A DNA stretch of 8,293 bases from Chitinophagaceae bacterium. Lineage in GTDB: Bacteria; Bacteroidota; Bacteroidia; Chitinophagales; Chitinophagaceae. This document shows positions 6,522-8,293 of this stretch, piece by piece; within the stretch, counting starts at the first letter, position 1; the number at the start of each line of letters is the position of its first letter. A program made the translations under genes and the position numbers. The notes below the pieces were generated by a model. It made no database searches and was not told the DNA's origin. It saw nothing but the letters and a program-made list of their open reading frames with translations. The stretch lies in contig PMUF01000626.1 in assembly GCA_003167015.1 (NCBI GenBank), positions 1 to 8,293 on the forward strand, read 5' to 3'.

Positions 6522-8293
6522 ATGAAAAATTATCTCGTCTGCATAGCATTGCTTGTCTGCTCAATCACTCTCACCGCTCAGGCGCCCAAGCTGACATTTA
6601 CCCATCTTTCTAATGACCAGGGTCTGTCCAACAGTACCATAGAAGCTATCTTCCAGGACAGTCAGGGATTTATCTGGTTCGCTACCCGGGACGGACTGAA
6701 CCGCTATGACGGCGCCGAAATAATCACCTACCGGAACAACCCTGCCGATACGACCAGCCTCAGCGATAGCTATATCCGGTGCATCTGTGAAGACCAGCAG
6801 CATAACCTGTGGGTCGGAACGATCAATGGCCTGAACAGGCTTAACCGGGCAAAGAATAATTTCACCCGTTTCCGGCTGAGCAGCAATGCGGTATCTTCCA
6901 TAGCAGAAGACAAAAAAGGCAACCTGTGGATTGGCACCGATGGCGGCGGCGTCAATCTGCTGAATAACAACAGGGACAGCTTCCATTATTTCCGGCACAA
7001 TCCTTCCACAGCCAACAGTTTGGCGGACGATAGGATCAATCATATATACGTGGACAAAAAAGGAAACAGCTGGGTGGGGACGGAAGCCGGTCTCGATCTC
7101 TTCAATGCCGCCACCGGCACTTTCACCTCTTATCTTCATTCAGCTGCTGCCGGCCTTTCCGGCAACGCCATCACGGTCATCGGCGAAGACAGGCAGGGCA
7201 ATCTATGGCTCGGCACAAAAAATGACGGGCTCTATCTGTTCGATCCTCTTCAAAAGACCTTTACCTCATTTGCTCACTCGGACAAAGATCCCGGCAGCCT
7301 GGGCAATAATATGGTCAGGACCTTACTGGTAGACAAAAAGGGGCAGCTTTGGTGCGGTACGATCAATGGCGGCCTGAATCTATACAACCCTTCGGCCAGG
7401 TCCTTTTCGCATTATGAGAATGAGCCCGGCAATGCTGTAAGCCTGTCTCAAAGGACCATCTCGGCGTTGTTTGAAGATAACCAGGGTAATCTATGGATCG
7501 GTACTCATCGGGGGGGTATCAATATATATTCCCCCGGCAAGGAAAAGTTCAACCTCTACCGGCAGGAGTCTTCGCCCAATAGCCTCAGCTATAGTGATGT
7601 AAAGGCTTTTTGTGAAGATGACGGCGGGAATATCTGGGTGGGGACCGACGGTGGCGGCCTGGACTTGTTCCTGCGGGATAAACACATCTTTCAGCATTAC
7701 CGTTATGACCCCTTCAACAACAACAGCATTGGGTCCGACGCCATATTAAATGTGATGCGGGACAGGGAAGGCAATCTGTGGGTCTCCACCTGGGGCGGAG
7801 GTCTTAACCTGCTTGATAAAACGACCCGCAGGTTCACCCGCTTCCAGCACCGCGCCGGCGATAGCAGTTCCATCAGTTCAGACTTTGTCCAGCAAACATT
7901 TGAAGACTATGAAGGCAAAATATGGGTGGCCACCTACTACGGCGGCCTTAACCTGTTCGATCCGAAAAAAAAGCGGTTTACCCGGCTCATCGATGACCCC
8001 TCCGGCCAAACAAGCCTGACCGGTAAAAACATTGTCGCCATCAATGACGATAAAGAAGGAAATATCTGGATCGGCACCGATGATGGCGGGTTGAATTGCT
8101 ACCACCCTGCTACCCGGCATTTCTCTCATTATTTCAATAAGGGCGAAAGAATGCCCGATCTGCGGGTTATTTTTTGCGACAGCAGGGGACGCCTGTGGAT
8201 AGGGCAGAAGGGATTATACCTGTTGGATGCGGCCACTGATAGCTTTCGTATCTGTACAGATAAGGCAGGGCTGTCCGATGACTTTATCAAAGG
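6522..8293 (+). CDS. Periplasmic propeller sensor, probable hybrid two-component system (HTCS) regulator, C-terminus cut off
   Basis: Open frame of 590 codons from ATG 6522 to the right edge; no stop is seen. Residues 1-20 are a signal peptide (MKNYLVCIALLVCSITLTAQ). LTFTHLSNDQGLSNSTIEAI opens the sensor domain in the usual way. Twelve two-component-regulator propeller (Reg_prop) repeats of the form GNLWIGT..GGLNLF follow, with the repeat Trp at 52, 97, 136, 184, 229, 277, 325, 372, 420, 468, 516 and 559. Most are 45-48 residues apart. GLSDDFIK at the edge appears to start blade 13, consistent with the fourteen blades of two seven-bladed propellers. In this family a Y_Y_Y domain, a membrane helix, a histidine kinase and often a receiver plus AraC-type HTH follow; none is visible here. 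Divergent placement beside susC suggests it senses a glycan fragment and activates that operon. It could instead be a separate LytTR-type histidine kinase sensor. Confidence 0.88.
   Translation, partial: MKNYLVCIALLVCSITLTAQAPKLTFTHLSNDQGLSNSTIEAIFQDSQGFIWFATRDGLNRYDGAEIITYRNNPADTTSLSDSYIRCICEDQQHNLWVGTINGLNRLNRAKNNFTRFRLSSNAVSSIAEDKKGNLWIGTDGGGVNLLNNNRDSFHYFRHNPSTANSLADDRINHIYVDKKGNSWVGTEAGLDLFNAATGTFTSYLHSAAAGLSGNAITVIGEDRQGNLWLGTKNDGLYLFDPLQKTFTSFAHSDKDPGSLGNNMVRTLLVDKKGQLWCGTINGGLNLYNPSARSFSHYENEPGNAVSLSQRTISALFEDNQGNLWIGTHRGGINIYSPGKEKFNLYRQESSPNSLSYSDVKAFCEDDGGNIWVGTDGGGLDLFLRDKHIFQHYRYDPFNNNSIGSDAILNVMRDREGNLWVSTWGGGLNLLDKTTRRFTRFQHRAGDSSSISSDFVQQTFEDYEGKIWVATYYGGLNLFDPKKKRFTRLIDDPSGQTSLTGKNIVAINDDKEGNIWIGTDDGGLNCYHPATRHFSHYFNKGERMPDLRVIFCDSRGRLWIGQKGLYLLDAATDSFRICTDKAGLSDDFIK

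Noticed and set aside
6561..7139. Minus-strand open frame of 192 codons opposite the sensor gene
   Set aside because: It lies antisense inside strongly recognisable propeller repeats. The repeated codon pattern keeps the opposite frame open; there is no start context or recognisable family.

Overview
The window looks like part of a polysaccharide-utilisation-type locus from a Bacteroidota bacterium. The SusC-like/SusD-like pair, the periplasmic propeller sensor, the lipoprotein signal and the general lack of Shine-Dalgarno sequences all fit that phylum. The roughly balanced base composition and the protein style suggest Chitinophagaceae or a close relative, but this is an inference and the genus cannot be named from the sequence.

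Layout. Minus strand, right to left: a SusC-like TonB-dependent outer-membrane transporter (6340-3221), a SusD-like surface lipoprotein (3207-1678, 13 bases after the susC stop) and a secreted TIM-barrel glycoside hydrolase (1663 to beyond the left edge, 14 bases after the susD stop). The tight spacing and absence of terminators suggest one operon. Plus strand: a divergent sensor gene (6522 to beyond the right edge) with a signal peptide and twelve visible two-component-regulator propeller repeats. This is the N-terminal part of a probable hybrid two-component system (HTCS) or related sensor kinase. Its signalling domains lie outside the window.

Between the divergent genes is a 181-base control region (6341-6521). 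Its most striking content is a 44-base cluster of four AAGTGT/ACACT half-sites in alternating orientation (6466-6509). The cluster is centred on an 18-base palindrome with 8-base arms. It sits just upstream of the sensor start codon and directly abuts an exact TAnnTTTG match, the Bacteroidota -7 promoter element.

Likely joint function (inferred from the family context): the glycoside hydrolase cuts a glycan, the SusD-like protein captures oligosaccharides at the cell surface, the SusC-like protein imports them with TonB energy, and the propeller sensor detects a breakdown product in the periplasm and activates the operon. The substrate cannot be told from the sequence. Overall this is a recognisable system type. 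The least explained parts are the operator-like array and the family assignment of the hydrolase.
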